From: Schistocerca nitens
Lineage: Eukaryota; Arthropoda; Insecta; Orthoptera; Acrididae
DNA: 64,000 nt
Reading direction: 5' to 3'
NCBI RefSeq assembly: GCF_023898315.1
Contig: NC_064622.1
Coordinates: forward strand, 356,729,234 to 356,793,233
The position numbers and the translations under genes were made by a program. The notes beneath the pieces were generated by a model. The model was not told the DNA's origin. It saw only the letters and a program-made list of their open reading frames with translations, and searched no databases. Of the stretch, positions 1 to 10,785 are shown piece by piece (the stretch's first letter is position 1; each line of letters begins with the position of its first letter).

Positions 1-953
1 GTCTCATGAACAAATAAAGCGAGTTGGGCCTCACACGATCGCTGTTTCCGGAATCCATGTTGATTCCTACAGAGTAGATTCTGGGTTTCCAGAAATGACA
101 TGACATGCAAGCAAAAAACATGTTCTAAAATTCTACAACAGTTCAATGTCAGAGATATAGGCCTGTAGTTTTGCGCATCTGCTCGACGACCCTTCTTGAA
201 AACTGGAACTACCTGTGCTCTTTTCCAATCATTTGGAACCTTCCGTTCTTCTAGAGACTTGCGGTACACAGCTGTTAGAAGGGGGGCAAGTTCTTTCGCG
301 TACTCTGTGTAGAATCGAATTGGTATCCCATCAGGTCCAGTGGACTTTCCTCTGTTGAGTGATTTCACTTGCTTTTCTAGTGATTTCACTTGCTTTTCTA
401 GTGATTTCACTTGCTTTTCTATTCCTTGGACACTTATTTCGATGTCAGCAATTTTTTCGTTCATGCGAGGATTTAGAGAAGGAACTGCAGTGCGGTCTTC
501 CTCTGTGAAACAGCTTTGGAAAAAGGTGTTTAGTATTTCAGCGTTACGCGTGTCATCCTCTGTTTCAATGCCATCATCATCCCGGAGTGTCTGGATATGC
601 TGTTTCGAGCCACTTACTGATTTAACATAAGACCAGAACTTCCTAGGATTTTCTGTTAAGTCGGTACATAGAATTTTACTTTCAAATTCACTGAACGCTT
701 CACGTATAGCCCTCCTTACGCTAACTTTGACATTGTTTAGCTTCTGTTTGTCTGAGAGATTTTGGCTGCGTTTAAATTTGCAGTGAAGCTCTCTTTTCTT
801 TTGCAGTCGTTTTCTAACTTTGTTGTTGAACCACAGTGGGTTTTTCCTGTCCCTCACAGTTTCACTCGACATGTTCCTGCCTAAAACGCATTTGACGATT
901 GCCTTGAACTTTTTCCATAAACACTCAACATTGTCAGTGTCGGAACAGAAATT
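1..953 (-). pseudogene. LINE reverse transcriptase, linker and first RT motifs (partial)
   Basis: The - strand frame continues in phase from the endonuclease after a single TAA at about 954. It reads through a lysine/arginine-rich linker and then the start of the RT domain: GKSTGPDGIPIRFY (about 310-350), VPNDWKRAQVVPVFKKG (about 195-245) and AQNYRPISLT (about 150-180). These are the usual N-terminal RT motifs of non-LTR elements. Near position 130 the similarity moves to another frame. The catalytic FADD box lies beyond the window. The stretch just before the RT core holds a 7-residue repeat (see 357-419). Confidence 0.75.
357..419 (-). repeat. 21-bp tandem triplication inside LINE linker
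   Basis: Three adjacent copies of a 21-bp unit (tagtgatttcacttgctttt plus c; first copy differs by one base). On the - strand they encode three EKQVKSL heptads just before the RT core. The unit length keeps the reading frame. Confidence 0.9.
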
Positions 954-1823
954 TTAATTTTGATCTGTTAGGTAGTCTGAAATCTGCTTCCTATTACTCT
1001 TGCTAAACAGATAAACCTTCCTCTCTTTTTTTATATTCCTATTTACTTCCATATTCAGGGATGCTGCAACGGCCTTATGATCACTGATTCCCTGTTCTGC
1101 GCTTACAGAGTCGAAAAGTTCGGGTCTGTTTGTTATCAGTAGGTCCAAAATGTTATCTCCACGAGTCAGTTCTCTGTTTAATTGCTCGAGGTAATTTTCG
1201 GATAGTGCACTCAGTATAATGTCACTCGATGCTCGGTCCCTACCAACCGTCCTAAACATCTGAGTGTCCCAGTCTATATCTGGTAAATAGAAATCTCCAC
1301 CTAAGACTATAACATGCTGAGGAAATTTATGTGAATTGTATTCCAAATTTTCTCTCAGTTTATTTGCCACTATTGCTGGTGAGTCGGGAGGTCGGTAAAA
1401 GGAGCCAATTATTAACCGAGCTCGGTTGTTGAGTATAACCTCCACCCATAATAATTCACAGGAACTATCCACTTCTATTTCACTATAGGATAAACTACTA
1501 CTAACAGCGATAAACACGCCACCACTGGTTGCATGCAATCTATCCTTTCTAAATACCATCTGCGTCTTTGTAAAAGTTTCGGCAGAATTTATCTCTGGCT
1601 TCAGCCAGCTTTCCATAGCTATAACGATTTCAACTTCGGTGCTTTCTATCAGCGCTTGAAGTTCCGGTACTTTACCAACGCAGCTTTGACAGTTTACAAT
1701 TACAATACTGATTGCTGCTTGGTCCCCGCATGTCCTGACTTTGCCCCGCACCCTTTGAGGCTGTTGCCCTTTCTGTACTTGCCCGAGGCCACCTAACCTA
1801 AAAAACTGCCCAGTCCACACCAC
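954..1823 (-). CDS. LINE ORF2 apurinic-type endonuclease domain
   Basis: A 289-codon open frame in the endonuclease part of a LINE ORF2. Landmarks in order: NCQSCVGKVPELQALIEST, ESWLKPEINSAETF (catalytic E of ITETWL type), FRKDR and SGGVFIAV, ELLWVEV, IGSFYRPPDSP, VLGGDFYLPDIDWDTQ (catalytic GDFN-type block, here GDFY), then LLITNRPELFDSV and GISDHKAV, whose SDH triad closes the fold. The enzyme would nick target DNA to prime reverse transcription. The frame overlaps the ORF1 tail by 31 bp. The ATG at 1823 lies in the overlap and may not be the native start. The asparagine of GDFN is replaced by tyrosine, which may weaken catalysis. Confidence 0.8.
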   Translation of the reverse strand: MVWTGQFFRLGGLGQVQKGQQPQRVRGKVRTCGDQAAISIVIVNCQSCVGKVPELQALIESTEVEIVIAMESWLKPEINSAETFTKTQMVFRKDRLHATSGGVFIAVSSSLSYSEIEVDSSCELLWVEVILNNRARLIIGSFYRPPDSPAIVANKLRENLEYNSHKFPQHVIVLGGDFYLPDIDWDTQMFRTVGRDRASSDIILSALSENYLEQLNRELTRGDNILDLLITNRPELFDSVSAEQGISDHKAVAASLNMEVNRNIKKERKVYLFSKSNRKQISDYLTDQN

Positions 1824-2780
1824 ACAACCCCTGCTACCCGTGTAGCCGCCTGCTGTGTGTAGTGGACTCCTGACCTATCCAGCGGAACCCGAAACCCCAC
1901 CACCCTATGGCTCAAGTCGAGGAATCTGCAGCCCACACGGTCGCAGAACCATCTCAGCCTCTGATTCAGACCCTCCACTCGGCTCTGTACCAAAGGTCCA
2001 CAGTCAGTCCTGTTGACGATGCTACAGATGGTGAGCTCTGCTTTCATCCTGCTAGCGAGACTGGCAGTCTTCACCAAATCAGATAGCCACCGGAAGCCAG
2101 AGAGGATTTCCTCTGATCCATAGCGACACACATCATTGGTGCTGACATGAGCGACCACCTGCAGATGGGTGCACCCTGTACCCTTCATGGCATCCGGAAG
2201 GACCCTTTCCACATCTGGCATGACTCCCCCCGGTATGCACACGGAGTAGACATTGATTTTTTTTCCCCTCCCTTGCAGCCATATCCCTAAGGGTCCCCAT
2301 TACGCGCCTGACGTTGGAGCTCCCAACTACTAGTAAGCCCACCCTCTGCGACCGCCCGGATCTTGCATACTGAGGGGCAACCTCTGGAACAGGACAAGCA
2401 GCCATGTCCGGCCGAAGATCAGTATCAGCCAGAGACAGAGCCTGAAACCGGTTCGTCAGACAAACTGGAGAGGCCTTCCGTTCAGCACTCTGGAATGTCT
2501 TTCGCCCCCTGCCACACCTCGAGATGACCTCCCACTCTACCACAGGTGAAGGGTCAGTCTCAATGTGGGCAGTACCCCGGGCAGCCACAGCCGTAGTTCA
2601 GTCGGGGGATGCATGGGACGAGCTGGCTGTCCCAGACAAACCCCCGTCCGGACCCCCACAGTGATGCCAATTGGCAACAGCCTCAAGCTGTGTGACCGAA
2701 GCCAACACTGCCTGAAGCTGGGAGTGAAGGGATGCCAATTCAGCCCGCATCCGAACACAGCAGTCGCAGTCCCTATACAT
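1793..2780 (-). pseudogene. LINE ORF1: coiled coil plus SGNH-hydrolase-like domain
   Basis: Three overlapping - strand frames make one ORF1. The N-terminal part (2780-2598) reads RAELASLHSQLQAVLASVTQLEAV, a short coiled coil. The middle (2588-2133) carries LTNRFQALSLAD and VGLLVVGSSNVRRV, which fits SGNH block I. The C-terminal part (2242-1793) carries VVAHVSTNDV (block III asparagine) and DRSGVHYTQQAATRVA (block V histidine). The middle and last frames are out of register at a run of eight A at about 2260, so a one-base slip is the likely cause. An ORF1 esterase is known for CR1/L2 elements and may act on lipids or membranes; its role is unsettled. The block I aspartate and the aspartate before the histidine are altered here. 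Confidence 0.65.
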
Positions 2781-2893
2781 GCTAAATATAGTTGTGCAAA
2801 GAATGTCTGAACTAATCTACAGAGAGCACAAACAATTCGACACAAAATTTAAACGGTTATTAAAATACAAGACTGCCTAGTAAATGCAGTAAT

Positions 2894-2932
2894 GCTGCAA
2901 CTTGCGCACTGCTGACACACTGCTCGGCGGCA
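2894..2932 (-). repeat. LINE 5' UTR repeat unit, copy 1
   Basis: A 39-bp block (starts gctgcaacttgcgcactgct, ends gctcggcggca) that recurs at 3161-3199 with 37 of 39 bases the same. Both lie in the presumed 5' UTR of the LINE, 267 bp apart. Confidence 0.8.
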
Positions 2933-3160
2933 GAAGGCTAACTGTACTGTCAGTAACGTACAAAGACTGTTTGAAAGAAATAAACAAACGACAGACGACT
3001 ACGGGACTTTACATGTCAGATATTAAAATGCAAATCTGCCCCTGCTAAATACGGAACTACACAATGATTTGATGGATTTAACTTAACAAGTGTGCTAAGA
3101 ACACCCAAACAAATTTTCAACTTGACTACTACACTTATATGAACACTAAATAAGCCACTT

Positions 3161-3199
3161 GCTGCTACTTGCGCACTGCTGACCCACTGCTCGGCGGCA
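3161..3199 (-). repeat. LINE 5' UTR repeat unit, copy 2
   Basis: Second copy of the 39-bp block at 2894-2932, same orientation. The sequence between and around the copies is not obviously repeated, so this is a short dispersed pair, not a clean tandem promoter array. Confidence 0.8.
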
Positions 3200-3215
3200 A
3201 TCCCTTGCATAGTAG

Positions 3216-4619
3216 CCTTGTAAATTATACTTATTGCATATCACGCCACTGACTGTATACACGAAGCACTGTATCCAATTAAAGTACTCTGCGGACACTT
3301 CACCTCTTGCAGCTCTACATCAGTCTCCTCAAGTTACCGCATTAAATACTCAAAAACAGTTTTAGGTTTTCTAACCTAAGTCTTTCTCTCGTAATGAAAT
3401 GCCAGTCTTGTGCTACTTTTTCTGAACAATCTAGTGAAAACATGACATTTCATTGTCTTTAGCTCTCATTGTGAGTACCTGCAGTAGATATTGTGCCGCT
3501 GGTTGTCTAACAGGATGTGATGTCAATGCAGTGTGACATAGTGTGCCAGAGGCGAAGTTCCCCTGGTCCCAGTGTAGCCCCTACAACCTCTTTTAACACC
3601 AAACTGTAATGAAGTCAACAGAATTAGGTACTGTCCACTGTTGCAGGGTAGGGGGAGCAGGTACAGACACGTCAGGGTGGCTATTCCGACTCCCTCATCC
3701 GCTCCGAGCGTTCGGGTTCTCTAGTGGCCAGCAGGAGCAAATTTATCAATGTTTTTATTATACTTGGATTCATTTACTAGCCTTCATCCAAGTACTGTCT
3801 CCAGGCACTTACCGAACAGGAGGGTGGGTGTTGAACTCAAGGTCCTTGGCATCGGTGCACTGTTGCGATACTGGCCACAGTTGTAAACAGCACAGCATGG
3901 CTTGGAGAACATACTGGGCTGGCCCTCCCTGAGCTAGCTGACTGCTGAGTCAATGTTGGCCATGCAGCTGTGCTTTAAGCTCGCACTGTGGCTAGAGGGG
4001 GGAAGGGGGCGGTGTCATTTAGAAAGCTGCTTCTGTCTTCTGACATCTGGCTGATGGTGTCAGGTAATGATGGCAGTCCCTAAGCGGGTAGTAGTTTCTA
4101 GGGTCCCAATTGGTCTCTGATGCTAGATGCAAGACCGTATAGCAAATGGTCCAGTTGAATGACAATGTCAGGCACCGATGGCTGCTCCAGTAGGCACTGA
4201 TTTGAGTGAGGATGCTTATCTGGACAACATGGCAGTTGCCTGCTTAATGGTGGTGACTGGACTCGGTGCACTTTGTGAGCTGGACAGGCACTTTTCATTT
4301 GCATCTTGACCTAGCATGTTGTCATTTAGATGCCCCAGGTGTCACGTGGTCACTCTGTCATAATGCTGATGTTAAATCCCTGGATTTATGTTAGATTGCT
4401 GGTTGCTCACTACTGGTATTACTGACATGTTAGAGATCAATAGGTGGCTTAATGCTGAAGCAGTAACTTGCAGTAATTGATGGTGGTTATGTGATCGTCA
4501 AACACTAACCTGCAAGAACTGGCTGGAGGTGTTACTTACACGCGTGAAGTCCCGTGACAGTATGTCAGATAGTCATCATCATTTGTCAATTTACTCATTG
4601 CTGAGTGCTGTGACCTCAT
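3216..4619. other. No gene recognised
   Basis: Short open frames occur on both strands (for example 3609-3932 +, 4098-4304 -) but none has motifs I recognise or splice-site context. It may be old repeat sequence or intron sequence of RAD50. Confidence 0.5.
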
Positions 4620-5515
4620 TTCCTTATTCATTCTTACGTAGTTGAAACTTCAGACAATTGTCTTCATCCACAGCGATCGGCCTTTCTTAATATGATGTGT
4701 AGAGGCAGGCTAGTAATCTTCACTTGATCCAACCATCTGTTTGCAGCTCTCCCACATGGTATCCTGCCCTCAGCTTTTCCCTGCGCAGTGGTCTTCTCTA
4801 AATTATCTCCTTTCCTTCTAAAGATGTGTGCAAGGAACTGAAGGTATCTTTGGCTGACAAGAGAAGGAAACCTTCTTGTGATTTTAAGTTCTTCTATTGA
4901 AATATTTCTCCTTTTTTGTGTCCACAGTACTCGTAGCATCCTCCACAAACACTGCATCTCGAAGGCATCAGTGCGGCTCTTATCACTACCCTTCACGGCC
5001 CAGATCTCACACCTGTATAAGAATACAGGAAACACCAATGCTTCTAACAAGTGCATCTTCATTGTCTTGGATATTGCCCAATTCTGACATATCTTAGTGA
5101 GCTTGACCATTACAACTCGGCCAAGAATGATTCGTCATCTTATCTCTTTATCAAACTTTCTTGTGCAATTGATCTGAGAGCCTAGATATACATAATCACT
5201 CACTATCTCCAGATTTCTTAAGCATCCTGCAAGTTAGTTTCGATCGATGCCTTGGCAATTTGTAACCATTAGTTTGGTTTTTTTTTTCATGTTTATCTCT
5301 AAGCCAAGGTTTGGACTAAAATCTTTCACTCTTGAGAACAGATTACCAATTTCTTTCTCACTTCCTGCTATGAGTGTAGTATCATCTGCAAAGCGTAAAT
5401 TGTTGACTTTCCTGCCGCCAATTGAAATCCCACCGTTCCAGCCATCCAGTACTTTCCTTATTACACACTCTGTGTAGATATTGTACAGCTGAGGTGACAG
5501 TACGTCAAATAGTAG
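4620..5515 (-). mobile_element. LINE fragment: RT palm and C-terminal region
   Basis: On the - strand the piece begins at about 5505 with VLSPQLYNIYTECVIRKVL, continues with the catalytic palm motif NNLRFADDTTLIAGSEKEI (about 5420-5365), then IKLTKICQNW-type and HLLEALVFPVFLYRCEIWAV (about 5050), FEMQCLWRMLRVLWTQKRRN, and a C-terminal tail ending near 4664. The order and wording fit the thumb region of an APE-type non-LTR RT. It is 5'-truncated and lacks the endonuclease. It is clearly different from the RTE copies in this window (FADDTTL versus FADDIVIL), so it is a second LINE lineage. Frame changes show decay. Confidence 0.75.
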
Positions 5516-6698
5516 CTACAGTAAATCTGCGAAAGCGCTTTAATCATTTATGATAACCTTGTACTTCCAGTAAAGACAGTGGCAACAGTCTGTAACTAAA
5601 TCTTTTGTTTGATTTTGTAGTGTGAGTGCAACTCTTAGTCAGGTAAGTATGTGATATACTGTGTACCAGCGGACAACTCCTCCCCTCCAGGCCCTATGAA
5701 GACTCATGCCATTTCAAACTAGCAAATCTGACACGACCATAATCTATTTGATAAATTTTGTGTAAAACTCCTCTGGATCCAAATGGATACGAAATTAAAA
5801 TGGAATCATCATCCAGTTAAATTGATCAAGAATATCAGTTCAGCATGTTTCGACATTAGAAGCAATGTTGATGTATAGCCAAGGGTGTTGGCTTGTTTTG
5901 CATGTTGTCAGTCCATGTTGTGTTACAGGATTGTCTTCTGGACTAATTCACTTAAAATGAATAAGATGTTTGTTCAGCAATAATAACATTATTTAAAATA
6001 GGTAACAGTTCATCTTGGAAAGATCTCTGTAACAATACTGAAGTTCTTACAACCACTTTACATTCCAATTACCTTGAGATTTTGGAACCGATAAAAAAGT
6101 CAGTTTCAGCTGCGATTTGTACAGTTGCAATTCTACACGTGAAAATAATTTCATATAGAGCACTCCTTGAGTAAGATCTAAAGTGGAGTTGTGTACTCCA
6201 TGCAATGGCATTCAGCAAGTTCCAAAGCAATATAAAGCAAGAGATCGAGATTTCCTACCAGTTCTAAAGAAAATTAAAAATTTACCTGAATATTTGGTCA
6301 GGCTCAAATATTGAAATTTCTTGTTATCTGTGTGGCAGGCAAGAGTGTTTATTGTATAGTTGCATGATAAGTGGTAGTGGGTTTGTAGTAACTTTTCTTT
6401 GGTGGGAAATATGAAACTTCTGAAAGAAGATAATTAGCAAGTATGTTATATAAAACTATAAGCTGCAGATTATGCTCAAAGTATTGGCTTTCCTTCCAGT
6501 TTGGTAGTTGAAAGTTATCTAATGTACGCATGAATAATACGGAACAGTATGGTGATAGTTTATTATTAAAGCAACATACAGATAAAGGTTTTTAGAGTTG
6601 GTTTTCTTTTGTTAATGTATACCTTGACTCATTCCAAATCTGGATAGAATGTACAGAACAAATGAATGAATGAGATTTTGAACTGAGATTGCACACAT
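5516..6698. other. No gene recognised; probable RAD50 intron
   Basis: AT-rich sequence with no exon-like conserved frame. It lies upstream of the first RAD50 exon seen here and is probably intronic. Confidence 0.45.
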
Positions 6699-6709
6699 AT
6701 GTGAAATGT
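6699..6709 (+). repeat. Target-site duplication, RTE copy 1 (left)
   Basis: ATGTGAAATGT, identical to 9686-9696 directly after the (CAA)n tail. Confidence 0.85.
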
Positions 6710-9685
6710 CCCCCCATGAACCATGGACCTTGCCGTTGGTGGGGAGGCATGCGTGCCTCAACGATACAGATAGCCGTACCGTAGGTGCAACCACAACGGA
6801 GGGGTTTCTGTTGAGAGGCCAGACAAAAGTGTGATTCCTGAAGAGGGGCAGCAGCCTTTTCAGTAGTTGCAGGGGCAACAGTCTGGATTATTGACTGATC
6901 TGGCCTTGTAACACTAACCAAAACGGTCTTGCTGTTGTGGTACTGCGAACGGCTGAAAGCAAAGGGAAACTACAGCTGTCATTTTTCCCGAGGGCATGCA
7001 GCTTTACTGTATGATTAAATGATGATGGTGTCCTCTTGGGTAATATATTCCGGAGGTAAAATAGTCCCCCATTCGGATCTCTGGGCGGGAACTACACAAG
7101 AGGATGTCGTTATCAGGAGAAAGAAAACTGGCGTTCTACGGATCGGAGCGTGGAATGTCAGATCCCTTAATAGGGCAGGTGTGTTAGAAAATTTAAAAAG
7201 GAAAATGGATAGATTAAAGTTAGATATAGTGGGAATTAGTGAAGTTCAGTGGCAGGAGGAACAAGACTTTCGGTCAGGTGAATACAGGGTTATAAATACA
7301 AAATCAAATAGGGGTAATGCAGGAGTAGGTTTAATAATGAATAAAAAAATAGGAGTGCGGGTAAGCTACTACAAACAGCATAGTGAACGCATTATTGTGG
7401 CCAAGATAGACATGAAGCCCACGCCTACTACAGTAGTACAAGTTTATATGCCAACTAGCTCTGCAGATGATGAAGAAATTGATGAAATGTATGATGAGAT
7501 AAAAGAAATTATTCAGGTAGTGATGTGCGACAAAAATTTAACAGTCATGGGTGACTGGAATTCGACAGTAGGAAAAGGAAGAGAATGAAACGTAGTAGGT
7601 GAATATGGATTGGGGCTAAGAAATGAAAGAGGAAGCCGCCTGGTAGAATTTTGCACAGAGCATAACTTAATCATAGCTAACACTTGGTTCAAGAATCACA
7701 AAAGAAGGTTGTATACATGGAAGAACCCTGGAGATACTAGAAGGTTTCAGATAGATATATAATGGTAAGACAGAGATTTAGGAACCAGGTTTTAAATTGT
7801 AAGACATTTCCAGGGGCAGATGTGGACTCTGACCACAATCTATTGGTTATGACCTGTAGATTAAAACTGAAGAAACTGCAAAAAGGTGGGAATATAAGGA
7901 GAGGGACCTGGATAAACTGACTAACCCAGAGGTTGTACAGAGTTTCAGGGAGAGCATAAGGGAACAATTGACAGGAATGGGGGAAAGAAATACAGTAGAA
8001 GAAGAATGGGTAGCTTTGAGGGATGAAATAGTGAAGGCAGCAGAGGATCAAGTAGGTAAAAAGACGAGGGCTAGTAGAAATCCACGGGTAACAGAAGAGA
8101 TACTGAAATTAATCGATGAATGGATAAAATACAAAATCGCAGTAAATGAAGCAGGCAAAAAGGAATACAAACGTCTCAAAAATGAGATCAACAGGAAGTG
8201 CAAAATGGCTAAGCAGGGATGGCTAGAGGACAAATGTAAGGCTGTGGAGGCGTATCTCACGAGGGGTAAGATAGATACTGCCTACAGGAAAATTAAAGAG
8301 ACCTTTGGAGAAAAGAGAACCACTTGCATGAATATCAAGAGCTCTGATGGAAACCCAGTTCTAAGCAAAGAAGGGAAGGCAGAAAGGTGGAAGGAGTATA
8401 TAGAGGGTCTATACAAGGGCGATGTTCTTGAGGACAATATTATGGAAATGGAAGAGGAGGTAGATGAAGATGAAATAGGAGATACGATACTGCGTGAAGA
8501 TCAGTTTGGATTCCGTAGAAATATAGGAACACGTGAGGCAATACTGACCCTACGACTTATCTTAGAAGAAAGATTAAGGAAAGGCAAACCTACGTTTCTA
8601 GCATTTATAGACTTAGAGAAAGTTTTTGACACCGTTGACTGGAATACTCTCTTTCAAATCCTGAAGGTGGCAGGGGTAAAATACAGGGGGCGAAAGGCTA
8701 TTTACAATTTGAACAGAAGCCACATGGCAGTTATAAAAGTCGAGGGGCATGAAAGGGAAGCAGTGGTTGGGAAAGGAGTGAGACAGGGTTGTAGCCTATC
8801 CCCGATGTTATTCAATCTTTATATTGAGCAAGCAGTAAAGGAAACAAAAGAAAAATTCGGAGTAGGTATTAAAATCCAGAGATAAGAAATAAAAACTTTG
8901 AGGTTCGCCAATGACATTGTAATTCTGTCACAGACAGCAAAGGACTTGGAACAGCAGTTGTACGGAATGGACAGTGTCTTGAAAGGAGGGTATAAGATGA
9001 ACATCAACAAAAGCAAAACGAGGGTAATGGAAGGTAGTCAAATTAAGTCGGGTGATGCTGAGGGAATTAGATTAGGAAATGAGACACTTAAAGTAGTAAA
9101 GGAGTTTTGCTATTTGGGGAGCAAAATAACTGATGATGGTCGAAGTAGAGAGGATATAAAATGTAGACTGGCAATGGCAAGGAAAGCGTTCTGAAGAAGG
9201 GAAATTTGTTAACATTGAGTATAGATTTAAGTGTCAGGAAGTCATTTCTGAAAGTATTTCTATGGAGTGTAGCCATGTATGGAAGTGAAACATGGACGAT
9301 AAATACTTTAGACAAGAAGAGAATAGAATCTTTCGAAATGTGGTGCTACAGAAGAATGCTGAAGATTAGATGGGTAGATCACATAACTAATGAGGAGCTA
9401 TTGAATAGAACTGGGGAAAAGAGGAGTTTGTGGCACAACTTGACTAGAAGAAGGGATCGATTGGTAGGACATGTTCTGAGGCATCAAGGGATCACCAATT
9501 CAGTACTGGAATGCAGCGTGGAGGGTAAAAATCGTAGAGGGAGACCAAGAGATGAATACACTAAGCAGATTCAGAAGGATGTAGGCTGCCATAGTTACTG
9601 GGAGATGAAGAAGCTTGCACAGGATAGAGTAGCACGGAGAGCTGCATCAAACCAGTCTCAGGACTGAAGACCGCAACAACAACAA
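6710..9685 (+). mobile_element. RTE-type LINE copy 1, full-length ends, internal deletion
   Basis: The element starts with a run of C at 6710, has a 5' leader of about 310 bp, then a single endonuclease-RT frame from 7019, and ends 18 nt after the stop in a (CAA)n tail. Perfect 11-bp target-site duplications flank it, so this is the only copy here with a natural 5' end. Very short 3' UTR plus trinucleotide tail and one ORF with APE endonuclease and RT fit the RTE clade. The ORF is broken: stop and frame changes near 7588, 7760 and 7900, about 330 bp lost near 8500 between GAAGA repeats, a stop after 8885, and a shift near 9195. It lies upstream of the first visible RAD50 exon, probably within an intron. 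Confidence 0.9.
7019..9667 (+). pseudogene. RTE endonuclease-reverse transcriptase, copy 1 (broken)
   Basis: Open pieces at 7019-7588 (endonuclease: GAWNVRSLNRAG, ISEVQWQEEQDF, VGLIMNKKIG, VMGDWNSTVG), 7968-8885 (linker and RT: EDQFGFRRNIGTREAIL, FLAFIDLEKVFDTVDWNTL, VRQGCSLSPMLFNLYIEQ), 8898-9194 (LRFANDIVIL, the catalytic FADD box mutated to FAND) and 9206-9667 (VAMYGSETWTINTLDKK, RRGRPRDEYTKQIQKD). Compared with the copy at 28727 it lacks about 110 residues from the finger region (RNKAPGVDNIPLELL through RRMEKLVEADLG). With FAND, the lost segment and several frame breaks it cannot code for an active enzyme. Confidence 0.9.
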
Positions 9686-9696
9686 ATGTGAAATGT
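9686..9696 (+). repeat. Target-site duplication, RTE copy 1 (right)
   Basis: ATGTGAAATGT, matching 6699-6709. Confidence 0.85.
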
Positions 9697-9970
9697 TGTG
9701 TTTTCTTTGAAACCAGATGTAAAGTTACACTGTCAAGCAAAATCTTCTAGGATTGGAAACTGCAAATAGTGTCATCATTTGTCATTTTAATCATGGCATG
9801 TGAATTCTCAAAACACTTAAACAGTTACTTCTACAAATAGTCTAGGTAATTTGAACAGAATAATAAAAATAGAAAATTTTATGACATGAACAGATTATTT
9901 CACTGTGTATTTTTAATATTTGTCTTTGTCTAGCAGTTTCAACATACTGGAAAGTTTCTTTCTGTTTCAG

Positions 9971-10096
9971 AAATCAATTTCAGAAGGACGATTTAAGGAA
10001 TTAAGAGATAATGTAAATACTCTGCGACGAGATCTAAATAAGGACATATATAAAAATGCAGAAAAAAAATACAATGATCTGCAGCGACAAATTAAG
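9971..10096 (+). CDS. rad50: RAD50 coding exon (end of C-terminal coiled coil)
   Basis: Acceptor tctgtttcag before 9971; donor gtaatttttg after 10096; phase 0 at both ends, 42 codons. It encodes SEGRFKELRDNVNTLRRDLN and NAEKKYNDLQRQIK, aligning with the human segment that reads FRDAEEKYREMMIVMR. This is the distal end of the coiled coil returning to the ATPase head. Confidence 0.88.
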
Positions 10097-10750
10097 GTAA
10101 TTTTTGTAGTCTTTTTGTACTATGGTGGAATCATTATGTCTAAGAAAATTATTTCTAAAATGAAATGATAACCAAGTAGAGACATTATTTAATTCTATTT
10201 TTTGGGGAATGCACTCCAAAAAACATTTGCAATAGCAAATTGAAATAAAAACCTTAAATTTCTAGATGAAAATTTCCTGTTTCCCTGCGGTACTTTCCTC
10301 TCTTTTGAATGCTGCAGGAATTTTAACTGAGTGTCTTGTGTATTTTTATCATCATCATTATCACATGGATGGCAGTGTGTAGTGCAGATATTTCAATGTC
10401 AGTCGACAGCAAGCATAAACAAAAAAACAACTTAGACTGCCATAAGGAGAAGAGACATGCAAGAGCATCAAACCTTCTCGCTCCCATATTGTACATTTTA
10501 AATTTGCACTTCTGGAAAAGCAGAACTGATACGCAGTGATAGCAATCACTAATACTTTTTGTGGTAATGGATGTCATACTCTAACCTCATAATAGACCTG
10601 TTGTAACATCTTACAACACACTGCAAAGTGGAGCACACAAAGAATTTGGTAATGGCATCATTAGTTGCTTATTGAGATTGGCAGTGCCATAAACAAAGTG
10701 GCAAACTCCCAAACTCTAATAGTACAATATGTTGCAAAGCATACTTCAAA

Positions 10751-10785
10751 ACACCCCCCCCCCCCCCCCACACACACACACACAC
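10751..10785. repeat. Poly-C run followed by (CA)n
   Basis: Sixteen C followed by (AC) dinucleotides within the RAD50 intron. Confidence 0.95.

Larger units (their letters stand above)
1..3215 (-). mobile_element. CR1/L2-type LINE, 3' end beyond the window
   Basis: Read on the - strand this is one non-LTR retrotransposon: 5' UTR (about 2790-3215), ORF1 (2780-1793), endonuclease (1823-954) and the start of the reverse transcriptase (953-1). The ORF1 type (coiled coil plus SGNH-hydrolase-like domain) and the APE-type endonuclease followed by RT are known from the CR1/L2 group. The RT is cut by the left window edge, so the 3' end and any target-site duplication at that end cannot be seen. Damage is light for a LINE: one shift in ORF1, one in-frame stop between endonuclease and RT linker, and one shift in the RT near the window edge. 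A moderately young copy is inferred. The exact clade is uncertain. Confidence 0.8.

Noticed and set aside
3609-4304. Open frames of 107 and 68 codons as genes
   Set aside because: No known motif, no splice context and no matching codon pattern.
4555-5515. Near-identical 19-bp stretches (tgacagtatgtcagatagt and tgacagtacgtcaaatagt) around the LINE fragment, like a target duplication
   Set aside because: The right copy overlaps bases that encode the expected VLSPQL motif of the LINE, so it is part of the element; the match may be chance.
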